NCBI GenBank assembly: GCA_022695795.1 | Contig: MU404062.1 | Span: forward strand, 558,001-622,000 | DNA length: 64,000 nucleotides | Direction: 5' to 3' | DNA from: Biscogniauxia marginata | Taxonomy: Eukaryota > Ascomycota > Sordariomycetes > Xylariales > Xylariaceae | In this document: positions 53,101-64,000 of the stretch, piece by piece | How the letters are laid out: every line of letters starts with the position of its first letter | How positions within the stretch are numbered: the stretch's first letter is position 1 | Made by a program: the position numbers and the translations under genes | Notes under the pieces: generated by a model | What the model was told of the DNA's origin: nothing | The model's input: the letters and a program-made list of their open reading frames with translations, nothing else | The model's database searches: none

Positions 53101-53672
53101 AATGTTCCTGTAAGCACTCTACTCTTTTAAGTGGTTCTACTCTACTGTAGACTCGCTTGATGAAGCACGCATCAGGGTTCCTTGGGACCTTGCTTATATT
53201 CCTTGAGAAGCTTAATAGCATCTCAGGCATGTTACGTTGCTAGGTCAGTACAGTTGGTAATTAGAGCAGAACAGAGTCCTTATCACAGTACAAGCTCAGG
53301 AGATGGGTACATATCTCGCACATATGCGTGATTATATATCGTACGTACAAAAAGAACAACAGCAGGGACAGGTTCCTTCCGCCCAGGCCGTACAACACAT
53401 ACGTGTTAAGTACATGATAAACTTCCAATCTAACATATCCTCGCTTTTGAAGCCGTTTCGTCAGTTCGTTGTCTCATACCATTCTCCCAAATGCCCTACC
53501 GCAGTCCTCTTGATTCTTTTTTTCCATTTCATAATATTTTCTTTTACCCAGGATGCTCCATTCAATATTATTAGACAGTAAAGTCAGAATCAAAATGTGG
53601 TTCCCTTCCCCCTTTTGTTCATACTGTTAGAAGAACTTCTCCTTTTGAAGATGCAGATGTAGACGTAGATGC
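50125..53672. other. 3.5 kb gene-free interval
   Basis: AT-rich sequence with an AAAGG tandem run (about 52380-52402) and A/G-rich stretches. The plus-strand frame 52303-52923 (206 aa) runs through these repeats and has a biased composition. The frame at 53303-53581 also lacks any recognisable feature. The right end holds the 3' flank of the large unknown gene. No gene or transposon was recognised. Confidence 0.5.
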
Positions 53673-56583
53673 TTAATCAACTCGAATGACAACTTTCCAC
53701 CCCAAAGCGCCAGCTTCGCGTATGGCACAGGCGAGACAGCCCCTCCTGCGGCGGCTTATGATGGCATTCCAGCCCCTCTCGGCGCATATAGCGCGCACGA
53801 GGATCTCTATATCGGAGCCAAACTGTCGCCTGCGCGTCCCGAGGCGCATTTTGGATTCAGCACTCGCGTGTGGCGGCGGTGGAGGCGATATGCGTTCAAT
53901 TTTGCTGCCTGCCGACGCAGCTGTACTGGGTCGGCGTTCCTGCTCCGGTGAGCGGGCCCGTGGAATCTGTATCTGGGGTACGTTGGCGGGCTCTAAGCCG
54001 AAGGAGGATGATGAGATGGAGGACACACGCGAGAGGGATAGCGGTGAGCGTGGGGGTGCGAAGCCGGTTATGCAGTCGATTACTAGGACCCGGGAGGGGC
54101 GGGTAGGTGTTGGTGATGTAGAATAAGTATTCGGTGGTTGCTGGTTGGAGGTGCGGGGGTCTAGTAGGTCTTCCAAGGTAGAAGATGGTTGGGTAAGAAG
54201 ATCAGTGAGATGAATAGCAGTGTATGTGTAAAACCTGTGAAGTGGGTGACCTAGGGACGTTAGTTAGTAATTTAGGAATTACTACGAACTAATGATAAGT
54301 AGAAACTTTACCTGTAAGGTGTGCTGAAGTGGAGGGCTTGCTGCCATTCATATCATGCCCGCCATGCCCATTCAATTCAATCTGCTGAATAGTTGGGCTT
54401 GTCGGTGACTTGAAGTATTTGACGTAGCTTGATGGAACGCAAGGGTGCGCCGTGACAAAGTAAACATCGTTGGAAAGCGCAAATTTTAGGTCTACATCTT
54501 GGTAGATACCATCGTGCGACATAGTAAACGACACCGAGGCTGGGTACGTGTGGATTTCAGGAGCCTTGCTAGACTCAGAGAATGGTGTGAACTGCCTTTC
54601 TGTGGTGGGTGTCGTGTGAACACTATCCACCGGTGTGACGAGATTAAGCGACCTGAGTTCAATCTGGATGTTCGATGGCGGTGCGTGGGCATATGTATTT
54701 TCATGCGGGATTATAAAATCGGCGGGGAAAACGTTCGAAGGGTCCGCGTCACCCAACACGTCCGACTCTCGCTCAACGATCGTCTTCCCCCATAAACGAG
54801 CCTTCTTCCCTGTTTTAACTATGTCATCTACAGTTGTCAGTTTCTTGCCATTGATTAAACAGTCTTGATACCTACCACGAATGTCATCAACGATAATATT
54901 CATCCACCCAACTTCAAACCCCGTTGGAGTGACATCACTTGAGATCCAGCCCATGCATTCAGCTGACCCCTTCCCAGCGGCTAGAACGCGGCCCACAACG
55001 CAGGCCGTGCTCCAGAAACTCTTCCCCTTGTAGACAAAACCACCGCATAAATTAGCCATCGGTCCTAGCCTCGTCATGGCTTCATCATCGTTCTCGAGTA
55101 AGGTGGACATAAGTAGGTGTGACAGTGCTTCTCCGGGCAGAATAAGTCCGGAGATGTATGATTTGGACAGCCAGCCAGAGGCATGTAGAGCTGCCTCAAC
55201 CTTTCGCCTCCTGACGCGCTGCTGACTGCTAACGATAGACGTTCTATCACCACCAAAGTACGATGATCGCCGTGAGTTATTTGTAGGTAGTGGGGTGTTG
55301 ATAGGCGTTGCTTCAACCGATTCTATCGCTTTTTCAGAAATTCTTCTGACAGATGTCTCTGCATCTGGCCAGCGTAGTTTTCTAGCGAATTGCGCTAAGC
55401 CAAGAACTTGCCTTTCGTTATACCTACCGCTAATCATATATATATGTTCTGCGGAAGAATTATGATGGTTGTGAGTGGCCCCGTACATATGATCGTGCTT
55501 AAGGCTCATTTTAGTGGTTAAGCTCGTGAGCCAACCTTTTGGCGCAGAAGATCGCTCCGGTTGGGCAGCGTTGGTTTTATTGACCATGATATTCTCAAGC
55601 CATGAACGAGCGAGGATCAAGGACCATTTGACAGATGTATTAGCTTCCTTTTCAAATAGGTGTACCTCAGATGCCTTAAGGCTTTGAACACCATACTCAT
55701 CGCCCTCTGTGATCATGTCCAGACGGATAAGAAGCTCACAGGCCAGGAGGATCTGGAGGAGAAGCCAGTACCGTTCTTCACTTCGGTCCTGTGCATTTAC
55801 CCCTTCATTAATTGAAGACCCATCCGAGAGCTCATCATCGAGAGGGAAACCCCACAAAATCTGACCGAGGCGGATACGCCACTCGACACGTGAGAAATCA
55901 ATCCAAGCGTTGGGGGCTGCTAACACCTTGACGAGAGCGTGGATTTGTACCGCTAAGCTATGAGGTTCGTTGCGATCAATGACCCTCGTCGGCGGGTAGA
56001 GTACTTTTGCAAATAGATCATTGTAAAGTTCGTGAAACCTATAGCGGGCAAACGACCGGTCTGAATTGTAGCGGGCCTCGACTTTAAGTAACTGCTCCAT
56101 GATGGCTGCGTCGTCCAGGTATCGCAAACTGTCTCTAGAGGTTATAAGCCCTTGGCGCTTCTCCATGATGACATGGGCCTTAGAACCTAAACTGTCAAAG
56201 CCATACTGTTCTTCCTGCAAGGTGTCGGCGACGGACATCTCCAGGGCAGCCTGGTAGCCAATGGTGCCTTTCTCCAAGCCTTGCATGCTCAGCGTATTGG
56301 GCCGCTCCTGGCACCGTGTATTGAAGTGGGGTCGGTTTCTACCCGAAGGAGATGTGGCAGACAGAGGATCTCTACGAACGATCCTGGGACCTGCCGTGAC
56401 ACAACCCCAAGCATCATCTTCGATCTGGGTATGGTCCGTCAGGTCTCTGATGGGCAATTCCTCGTTCCAGGGGAATGCGACGGAGGGGTGCGGAGCTCCG
56501 GTGCCGTGACCCTGAGACCGGGCGAAGAATTGCGGAGCCCCGGAGAACAGCTTCTCAATCTCGACGTCGCTCAACGTCGCCAT
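53673..56583 (-). CDS. Large conserved fungal protein of unknown function
   Basis: The model is complement(join(53673..54250,54312..56583)), 949 aa. The 61-nt intron has a perfect branch site (ACTAAC) and joins SAHLTG to HPLHRFYTYTAIHLTDLL in phase, so two separate open frames belong to one gene. The protein starts MATLSDVEIEKLFSGAPQFFARSQGH. It has a mostly helical first half, Ser-rich linkers, a middle domain (ASGWLSKSYISGLILPGEALSHLL) and a C-terminal domain ending EILVRAICAERGWNAIISRRRRGCLACAIREA...VVIRV. No catalytic motif or membrane helix is evident. The frame stays open for 61 more codons upstream (to 56766), reading a Pro/Ser-rich tail (PLPSPPPPGAIDKADGRSPKP) that looks genuine but begins at GTG, not ATG. 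The true start may therefore lie in an upstream exon. It looks like a conserved Pezizomycotina protein; no function is assigned. Confidence 0.75.
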
Positions 56584-56942
56584 GATGCGGTTTAACTTGA
56601 GGACGGGTTTGGGAGACCTGCCATCCGCTTTGTCTATAGCGCCGGGAGGGGGTGGAGATGGCAATGGCTTGTTAGCGTTGATGGATGACAGGGGAGACAG
56701 TGCCCGTGTCCCAGGCGATGAAGGAGTGCTGGGGTTCTGTTTGAAGTCAGCAGTGTTAATTGACACAATTCCACGGTTTTCAAAACATTGAAATAAATGA
56801 ACACGCCAAGCCGAGCCGAGCCAATAGAGATTATAGTCGACAAGCTGTTGCCATATGCGTAGTTAGTAGTTGAGATCAGGTGAATCTCAAAAAAAAACCT
56901 AAAAAACTCATGCAGGAACAGGAGAGATGAAATCAGCTGAGA

Positions 56943-57419
56943 TCATAAGATCTTTGGAGAGTCAAGTCCCCGTAGCTTTCCTTCCTCGTCTCCCCTCATC
57001 CGAGATGGGCGAGTGATGAGCAGTTCTGGCAGCTGCCGGGCACCGACTTGCGGGCAGACCAGGCGGCCGGCAGGTGTTCTCGTTGGGGTTCGAAAAAGGG
57101 GGAGGGGCCAGAGTCGGCAATCACGGGATTTCCTACCTACCGAGTAGCTTTGCGTCTTCTCCGCATCGTCTTCCTGTACCGTCCGATTCGTATTGCTGTG
57201 TCCTCGCGCCCTTTCCTTTGGCCCATTGATGAATTCTCGAATATACGCCCGTTTGGACGCGTGTCGTTGCAATTTGCCATGAGCTTCTGGCTGGTCGTTG
57301 TTCGGTTTTGACGATCCTCCAGCTTCCCTCACATCACTAATAAAGTCCAACGCCGAACGTTTCAGCGTCGTCAATGAGGGCATCTTCGGCATGAACTTGA
57401 GTTTCCTTCTTTTGCCCAT
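56943..57419 (-). CDS. Doubtful basic ORF
   Basis: An open frame of 158 aa from ATG 57419 to a stop at 56943. The N-terminal 95 residues are basic and fairly balanced (MGKRRKLKFMPKMPSL, KRSALDFISDVREAGG). The rest is rich in Arg and Pro and less protein-like. A GTAGGT at about 57140, right after QSYS, could be a donor that removes this poor segment, but no matching acceptor was clear. No family is recognised. It sits upstream of the large unknown gene on the same strand. Confidence 0.3.
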   Translation of the reverse strand: MGKRRKLKFMPKMPSLTTLKRSALDFISDVREAGGSSKPNNDQPEAHGKLQRHASKRAYIREFINGPKERARGHSNTNRTVQEDDAEKTQSYSVGRKSRDCRLWPLPLFRTPTRTPAGRLVCPQVGARQLPELLITRPSRMRGDEEGKLRGLDSPKIL

Positions 57420-60400
57420 CTGAAGCGCCAATGGGACGCCACACGACACTTCTACCGAATGTTGTTATATAGGAGTGTCGCGCTGACGTTATTAAACAAA
57501 TAAAATTATAAGGGACTTGGAAGGGGCGTTAAAAGAATGAGGTTCGACCGATCCCTTCGGCGACCCGAAGATATAGGATTTGGTGTTCGAAATAGAAATG
57601 AACGCGTTGAACTCAAGCGAGACCGCACACCTGGGACAAAATAAGTTTCCAGAGTATCCAAAATGGTTGAAAGTCTGAGACAAGTTAGTCAATCATATCA
57701 TCGATCTCGAATATTCCCAGGAGGATGGGTGCATCGAGGCTGCAATGCAAATCCAGATCGCGCAAGCAAGGGGAGAACCGCATGGCCTGGCAGGGGATGT
57801 CATTTAAACCAAGTTTCCATGCATTCGTCTACGGCATTAAACAACTAGCAGACACTTCCCGTTATGGAATACCAACCATACCCCAGCTGAGAAGCAGAAT
57901 CTCGTTGTAGCCATGCCACGATCCCGCAAGCAAGCACCCTTGGACAGCCAAGTATAGCTCGAAAGCTAAGTGGCCGACTACGGCTGCATGTCAGTCTGCA
58001 TCGAAAAGTGAACGAGGAGGGAAGGCGTCGGCAAGCATACACCTTGTATCGTTTCGAATCGAATAGCATCCAGTACCCGTACTCTGGGGTGGCCGCTATT
58101 GGATGACAACGCGATCGGATCCGAAAGACTAAAAACTACGAGATCTCTACGAATCCAGAGCCGACAAACCCCTCCAACGTGAGGGCTGCGTGCCCTGTTC
58201 TTCCATGATAGCGAAGGACAGGGCCGTCATCTATCAGGTGACGCAATCAGCCATGGTCTTAGTCTTAGTGCCCGTTTCAGGACTGCAGGGCAACTCTTGA
58301 CGTGGTAGGCGTCTGTCGAGCCACGCTCCGAAATGACCCATCTTCCCTGCTTATCTTACTTACCGAAGAACCGGTTTTCTTCTAGAACTTCTCCATCTTC
58401 TGCCTATTGCTCGGTACTTATGAGATACGAGTGGAAATTCCTACGGCCAAACAACGCGCCAGCTGAATGTGACGAGCTTCGATCACACTGCAGAAAGCTG
58501 AGCCGGTCGGTGCTGAGGGTTGGCTCAGAGATCCTAAAAATAAAAACCAACATCACCAGACTTTCTACCAAGAAACTCGAGCTGTTCCCATTTCATTAGT
58601 TCCCACCCGTCCGGTTGTTTTACTAACGTAGCTGGCCGCGCCGCATGGGGAGCGATATGTGGACTTTGCCCTGATGTGCTTGAGAAAGATTCGTATGAAA
58701 CTGCCTTTCTATGAAGACCTCGGCTACATATTATTAGGTAGGTACCTAGCGTAGGAATGATTCCTATATATTCGTTTCGGTAATCATCAGGAGGAATGTC
58801 CCTTGATTCACTTAAATATATATAAACAAAAACAAAAGCGCGACGCGTTTGTCGATGTGAGGACTTCGCCAACAACAACGTACTGTAGTGCGACGCTTCG
58901 TTCTGAGGGCTTTCCGATAGTAAGCTCGGATATGCGCGCAAAACGTGGTCCTGTACGCGATGACAGGCTGACGGCTGAATCGCTGCATAAACTACCCTAC
59001 GAGCTGCTGAAACACGCGTAAGGCTTTCGGAAGATAATTAATACCCATGCTCGCATCTCCATGGCATGACTTATCTTGTGGGGACGAACTACCTTGTACA
59101 GCAACACTAGCAGGACTTGCCGACCGACATGAGTACTATTGGTTTTTGTTAATCTGTATGCGTTCACGCCCGACGCGATGGGGGATTTTTTTTTTTGGTT
59201 TTTCTGTCGAAACATGAAGACCATTTCATCGGCATAGTTGTAGGAAATGTCAGGAAGACGGATATAAATGAGCCGGGCAGTGTGGCGTTTCAAGTATAAG
59301 TGGCTAATAACAAACGGGCAAGAAAAAGCAAAGCTGTCTACCTTAGTAGGTAGAACAGTACCTTATACACATCTGTACTTACACGGGTATAGGTAGTCTC
59401 GTAATTTCAGGTACATGTGTATTCGCCTGAACTGCTGACGTAGGTACACGAACATTACAGAGGACCTACCTAAGGTTTGGAATACTTCCTATTCTCTTAT
59501 GATAATTGGCGGGAAATTTGCAACTACCTAAGTAACATGATCTACCTTGTAACTCTCCAGAGGGCAGTTGAAAAGTTGCATTGCTATTGATGTATTTTAA
59601 TGAACGCGATACATGTCGCGCAGGGCCCTTGCAAAACCTACAACTGAAATACCATATGCATACCTACATACGTATTTCCTCAACGTCGCATTGCTGGGAA
59701 TTTATTAGTCCCCGTATCATTGCCCCGTTCATTCCTCGGTACATAGATTCGACTAAGAAATCCCAAGAGGCGGGTCAACCCGCGTTTTCTTGTTTTGGGG
59801 TTTGTCTGCACCGGCGGAGACCTTCTAGAAGATCGAATGGAACCTTACCATCCATTTATTTGTTCCTGATGCTGAAGATGGAAAAACAAACAAATTCGGA
59901 GCTTTCGAAGAGTCCTCTGTCCCACAGTTTTCGACGACGCCTTAAGGCGAGCGAGTCGGGAAGTCCTATTTGCCGGGAACAGTCGCAAAACTAATTTGTT
60001 TATTTAAAAAAAAATGGTTTTCTATATCTATCCGTCGATAGTCGGGCAATAAACCGTGATGCTGATGCCGCGGCAAATTCCGTGTACACTAACCTACCTA
60101 GTAAGTACCAACGCGATGCATATGCAGTCTTATGTCACCCACTCATCCCCCTTCCTTCAAGTCTCGCGGCTCCATGCCCTTTCTACTACGGCCGCAGGAC
60201 CATGACTAAAGGACTCGCTGTTTTGCTTTGATGTTCTTCTCGTATTCTCTCCTCAGGCTAGTAAGACCGTAGAAAATAGAAACACGAGTGGTTTCTTTAC
60301 ATAATTCTGGGAGTTGTTCCATGTTTGCTTACTATTGTACGTGACTAATACGATCGGCACCTGGATCTCAAGGGCCTGTGAATGACCGACCGAGCTGCCG

Positions 60401-61572
60401 CGAATTATTTTTTGGAATTGCTTTTTGAAGACGAGGGAGGGCGTGCCGGTTTGAGTTAAATTAGGCAGGTCTCATATATCCTGTTTGGCCTAAACTCTCA
60501 GCAGCGGTACTTATGCGTAAAAGCTCCTTGGTGATCTATAGGAGGTATGTATGTAGGTGTCAGGTTGGTGTGTGAAAGTAGATTAGCTATATCAGACGGG
60601 CCAGTTGTAGATTCATCTCCCGTATCTTGTCTCTATCCTTTCCCATGATGATGATTGTGACCGAACTGCTCTCTTTAATCTAATGCGCAACCCGTGTTTC
60701 TCGTATAGTAGGCCACACGTATTTGTTCGATATAATATTACGCTGCCGCTTCTCCCTAGGGTGTGACGCTACGGATGTAGAGGCCAAGACAAAACCTATG
60801 GCACGCGTTCTACAAACGATATAGAAGTCGAGTATGCGACTCCCACTAGCACATTATAAACCAGCCACCCCACGAACAAGAAAAGCATACGAGGCCTTAT
60901 CAAGTAGTCGATGAAGTGAGAGAAATATATAAAATATGTAACCCCTTACATGATAATTTTGAATAGCACACAGGGTAAAAATAAATGTAACTGACGGAAG
61001 AATAGAGCATTGTAATTTATATAGCATCTGCGCACACCGGGTACCCAGCACAGATATATGTACCCGTTGTAATAATCGATCGCATCTCTTCTAAGTTATT
61101 TCGGGAATACTAGACTAGAGAAGATAGGCCTTCCCTTAATGAGGCTGGATGGTTAAGAACCAGATAGCCGCTTCTGATATGACGAGCATCAGCCATTGGA
61201 TAGTCGAAAGCTAATTAATTCTCATGCCACGAGTAGATCAACCTTATATGTATGCACGGGGATCGTGTGAGGACGTTTACAAGCTATGGAGCCGAGGCGA
61301 TAAGTGGCTAGGGGTAGAAAGACAGTAAAGTACGAGTAGATGCCGATCCAAATTATCCAAATACTGAATTCATCAACTTTGCTCTGTAATGAGCCAGCTT
61401 AATTCTTATCACGGGGTATCACTTTACCGGAACGCCTCCCAATGCCACGGCTGCTATGCCTTGAACTACCCTGGCGCCATATAGAGCATGCCACGAACAC
61501 GCGTCTGAGCCGTAGCCCATGAGCTAATCCAATAGCGCCAACACGCCTGAAACACACCCATCTGACGCATAT
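57420..61572. other. 4.2 kb gene-free interval
   Basis: AT-leaning DNA with ACCTACCT/AGGTAGGTACCT motifs (about 58733-58752, 59440-59475 and 60094-60110). No frame above noise; 58534-58941, 59581-59994 and the smaller ones show no splice context or familiar motifs. A T homopolymer lies at about 59187-59199. Confidence 0.5.
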
Positions 61573-62125
61573 TCATACAGCAGGCGTGTCGTGGATAACG
61601 ACTAGCAGGTACTTGGATTCGGGCACGATGACGAGTTCTTGTTGTTTTGTTCGTAGTCTCAGCAGCTTCAGCTCGTCCTGTGGAAAGTCCAATTAGCCTT
61701 GCGAACGAGTCATTAGGCCTACGCCAGACGCATCGGCGCAGCTTACCTCAGAGTCCATCTCCTCGACCAGGCTTCCTGCCGAGCTCAGAAAGCTCCATAC
61801 CATGCTGGCGAGCTCCTGCGCGGCTTGGGTCTCGTTGTTCGTGTTGACGTTAACGTCTGTCGAAAAGGAACCACCAGTTGGAGTGGGTAGCGAGGCATTG
61901 CTGTTAGATCGTGCTGGCCTGACATTGGAAACCTGGCCGTTCGTTTTCAGGACTGTGCCGTTGGTTCGATCGAGCATGAGCCACGCCTTCACACCGGGCT
62001 TTTTGGACAGCCGGTGCAGGGCTTCTTCCATGGAGTCGGTGTTGACGGAATTCTGTACAACATCAGCACCGCATAGACAAAAAAAGATTCAGAACAAATA
62101 GTCCTACCAGTGTCTTGTCTGCCAT
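61573..62125 (-). CDS. Dynein light chain, roadblock/LC7 type
   Basis: Accessory subunit that dimerises on the dynein intermediate chain for microtubule transport. The model is complement(join(61573..61677,61747..62052,62108..62125)), 142 aa. Exon 1 codes only MADKTL. Introns are 55 and 69 nt and all junctions are phase 0. The core is readable as MEEALHRLSKKPGVKAWLMLDRTNG, then MVWSFLSSAGSLVEEMDSEDELKLLRLRTKQQELVIVPESKYLLVVI, matching the roadblock fold. It is longer than the usual 95-105 aa because of a Ser/Asn/Thr-rich loop (about residues 52-82) between the first strand pair and the helix. The gene is divergent from IPI1 with 352 bp between start codons. Confidence 0.92.
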
Positions 62126-62477
62126 TTTCGTATTCCCACAATCGAGGAGGTACTTGGATTATGCGCACTCTTCCAAACAACTTGGATGCTGTTGAAGTCA
62201 AGCTTTCGGACAAACAACAGCGTCGCGGGGCCTGGTTGCGGTGGTGCAGAGCTTAAGCCACTGAAGAACCGCCACAGAGATACGAAGTCAGGGGGCGTTA
62301 CGCCACATGAATGGAGTGGACCTCGGGGTAGTCTCCACTGTATTTCTGCCTTGAGATACCGCCAAAAAGTTAGGGCAGGTGCTACGACATCGCTCAACTA
62401 CTGAAGTGAAGTCGCATCATCTCGAGGTGTCGTGTATTATTCACTTTGCAGAGGTCTGCCCCAATGACCGGGTCAAG
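62126..62477. promoter_or_regulatory. Bidirectional promoter of the LC7 dynein light chain and IPI1
   Basis: Only 352 bp separate the two start codons, so the two genes must share or overlap their promoters. No TATA element is evident on either side. The interval is not long enough for another gene. Confidence 0.7.
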
Positions 62478-63589
62478 ATGGGTTCTAGCGCCAAGAAGAA
62501 AAAGGAAAAGAAGAAGGACTTCCAGAAGCCCAAGCTGAAGGTAGGCAAGACTAAGCCGAAAGGCGCCAACTTTACAGACACAAGCTTTAAATCTAAAGGT
62601 ACCGAGCGTCCATCAGTCCAACTCGGCTTGGTCGTAGACTGACTCTTCTCTTCGTAGCAATTGTCTTGCAACAGCAACTCTCTGAATATGCGCCGGACGT
62701 GACGGAAAGATTCAAGCATAACCTCTCACTCACGGGCTCCCGGACGGATGCCCAACGCCGAGATGCGCTGTCGTACCTGGCAGGGCAGTTATCGACTATG
62801 CCCCCGACAAATCCAGTCGGAACGTCAATGCTGCTCCAGAAACTCCTCCCAATGATGTCAGATTCGTATGGGCCTGCTCGTGGCCAATTGCTGAAGCTAC
62901 TACGAAGTATTCCAGCGCCTGAGGTCCGGCCCCACGCCGAGAAGATTATGCTGTACATCCGAGGCACCATGACCCATATATCACAAGATATCAAAGATGA
63001 CGGGATGAACTATATGGAGTGGCTGCTCGATGTTGCCGGAGATGATGTCGTCGCGAGTGCTGGATGCTGGGTCAAGCCCCTGAAAGACTTCATGTCGGTG
63101 CTGGGCTGGACCGTCAAGTCCGCACCCCCTACGATGGCGTCAAAAGGGGGGTGGACCTCCGCCCCCAGGACCACCTTCGGAGCCAAGAAATATGGTCAGT
63201 CATTCCCGAGACAGATGCTTATCCTGTCGAAATTCCTGGAGATTGGCTTCAAGCCAGAGACGCCAACTCCCTGGAAACCTGGAGATTGGTTCAGCAACGT
63301 AAACTCGGTGCCGCGAACGCCCGATCCATATGGGTACCTAGGACTCTTCAAGCCGCCTAGGGATGAGGATGGCGAGATATACCGCAACAGGCAAGACAGG
63401 CTAGATATCTTCCAGAAGCGGTTTACGGAGGCTGTCGAGATAGGGGTTGACATGGCGAAGAAGGAAGGAGGCGCCGCCGGAAGGGCGGCAGCAGTGCTAG
63501 ATCACACTCTGAGAGTGGGCATGGGTGGCTATGAACGAAGCTCACGACTAGATGATGATGAGGACATCTGGGCTGGCTATATAATGTAG
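62478..63589 (+). CDS. IPI1: Pre-rRNA processing protein Ipi1 (Rix1 complex, TEX10-like)
   Basis: Subunit of the nuclear Rix1-Ipi1-Ipi3 complex needed for ITS2 processing and 60S maturation. The model is join(62478..62598,62658..63589), 350 aa, with a 59-nt intron (FKSK joined to AIVLQQQLSEYAPD). The Lys-rich N-terminus (MGSSAKKKKEKKKDFQKPKLKVGKTKPKGANFTDT in pieces) is the family hallmark and doubles as nuclear signal. The central part (RFKHNLSLTGSRTDAQRRDALSYL, then VRPHAEKIMLYIRGTMTHIS) is the conserved helical-repeat domain. The C-terminus ends acidic (RLDDDEDIW). Length matches fungal Ipi1, which is shorter than animal TEX10. It diverges from the LC7 gene. Confidence 0.95.
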
Positions 63590-64000
63590 ATATACTTATA
63601 ATTACGTCTAAGAATCAGGTTCCCACCAAGTCGTTGATACCTTGCTGGGTGTATATGAGCCTGAAGTATGTTGATGTGGTGGAGACAGCCTACCCTCCCA
63701 GATAAATAAAAGAAAGCAAAATATAATCAACCAGTCTGGATATCTCTGGCCTGCCCCTGAATACTTCTATACCCCATATATCTAATCCTTTGCCATTAAG
63801 GATGATAAAACACAGTCCATTCTGCTTGGCCCTCTGGTTACCTCGAGCAAAAGGATAATTATAAAATAAGATCAGTAGGTATGATGCTGTGATGGCTGAT
63901 CCTCCAAAAACTGATAATACCTGGCTCAAGTACCTTGTGTAGAATGTACCAGGTATTTACCTTAAAAGGTGCATCCTCGGCACTTGAGCTGTTGTAGTTC
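63590..64000. other. Right flank after IPI1
   Basis: AT-rich 3' flank. A minus-strand frame of 79 aa (63690-63929) has hydrophobic, AT-driven composition and no recognisable family. The window ends before any further gene can be seen. Confidence 0.5.

Noticed and set aside
63690..63929. Possible transposon-derived fragment on the minus strand at the right edge
   Set aside because: Hydrophobic AT-driven sequence with no domain, terminal repeat or target duplication visible.

Overview
The window is nuclear DNA of a filamentous ascomycete, most likely a Sordariomycete and possibly Xylariales. The genes are eukaryotic, with short GT-AG introns (mostly 49-132 nt), recognisable branch sites (CTRAC type) and long intergenic spacers. 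The protein set is typical of Pezizomycotina: a Nim1-type kinase with a fungal KA1 tail, a Clr5-domain protein, a Dnf1-type flippase and an MSC7-like ALDH. No rRNA, tRNA, CRISPR, intact transposon or viral sequence was recognised. All exon junctions were derived by hand from reading frames and splice consensus.

Layout. 1-1053: AT-rich flank. 1054-2858(-): fumarase. 3918-7880(-): Nim1/Gin4-Hsl1-type kinase. 9431-13061(+): SMC5. 13758-15653(-): MSC7-like membrane aldehyde dehydrogenase. 17011-21779(-): P4-ATPase flippase. 21780-26548: 4.8 kb without a supportable gene. 26549-28663(+): Nse6/SLF2-like (CANIN) Smc5/6-associated protein. 29334-30265(-): V-ATPase subunit E. 31591-33324(+): NIPA-type magnesium transporter. 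36276-36581(+): small leaderless RlpA-like beta-barrel protein. 37241-38993(-): mitochondrial Mg2+ channel MRS2. 39533-40674(+): F-box-like protein of unknown function. 40896-41492(-): doubtful two-exon gene. 45470-45913(+): solo Clr5-domain protein. 49009-50124(+): zinc-free MDR dehydrogenase. 53673-56583(-): large conserved fungal protein of unknown function. 56943-57419(-): doubtful ORF. 61573-62125(-) and 62478-63589(+): roadblock/LC7 dynein light chain and IPI1, sharing a 352-bp divergent promoter.

The left and middle part (1-40 kb) and the last 2.5 kb are housekeeping, with genes at ordinary density. The stretch from about 40.5 to 61.5 kb is gene-poor. It holds low-complexity DNA, lineage-type genes and isolated ORFs, and looks like an accessory-type interval.

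Two functional themes recur. Genome maintenance is represented by SMC5 and an Nse6/SLF2-like partner about 13.5 kb apart. Magnesium transport is represented by a NIPA-type carrier and MRS2 about 4 kb apart. Neither is an operon; the genes are independently transcribed.

The most striking sequence-level signal is composition. GC at third codon positions jumps abruptly inside some genes, for example at the last intron of SMC5, and the GC-rich blocks lie at the 3' ends of convergent gene pairs. I did not find a clearly novel biological system; the candidates below are graded accordingly.
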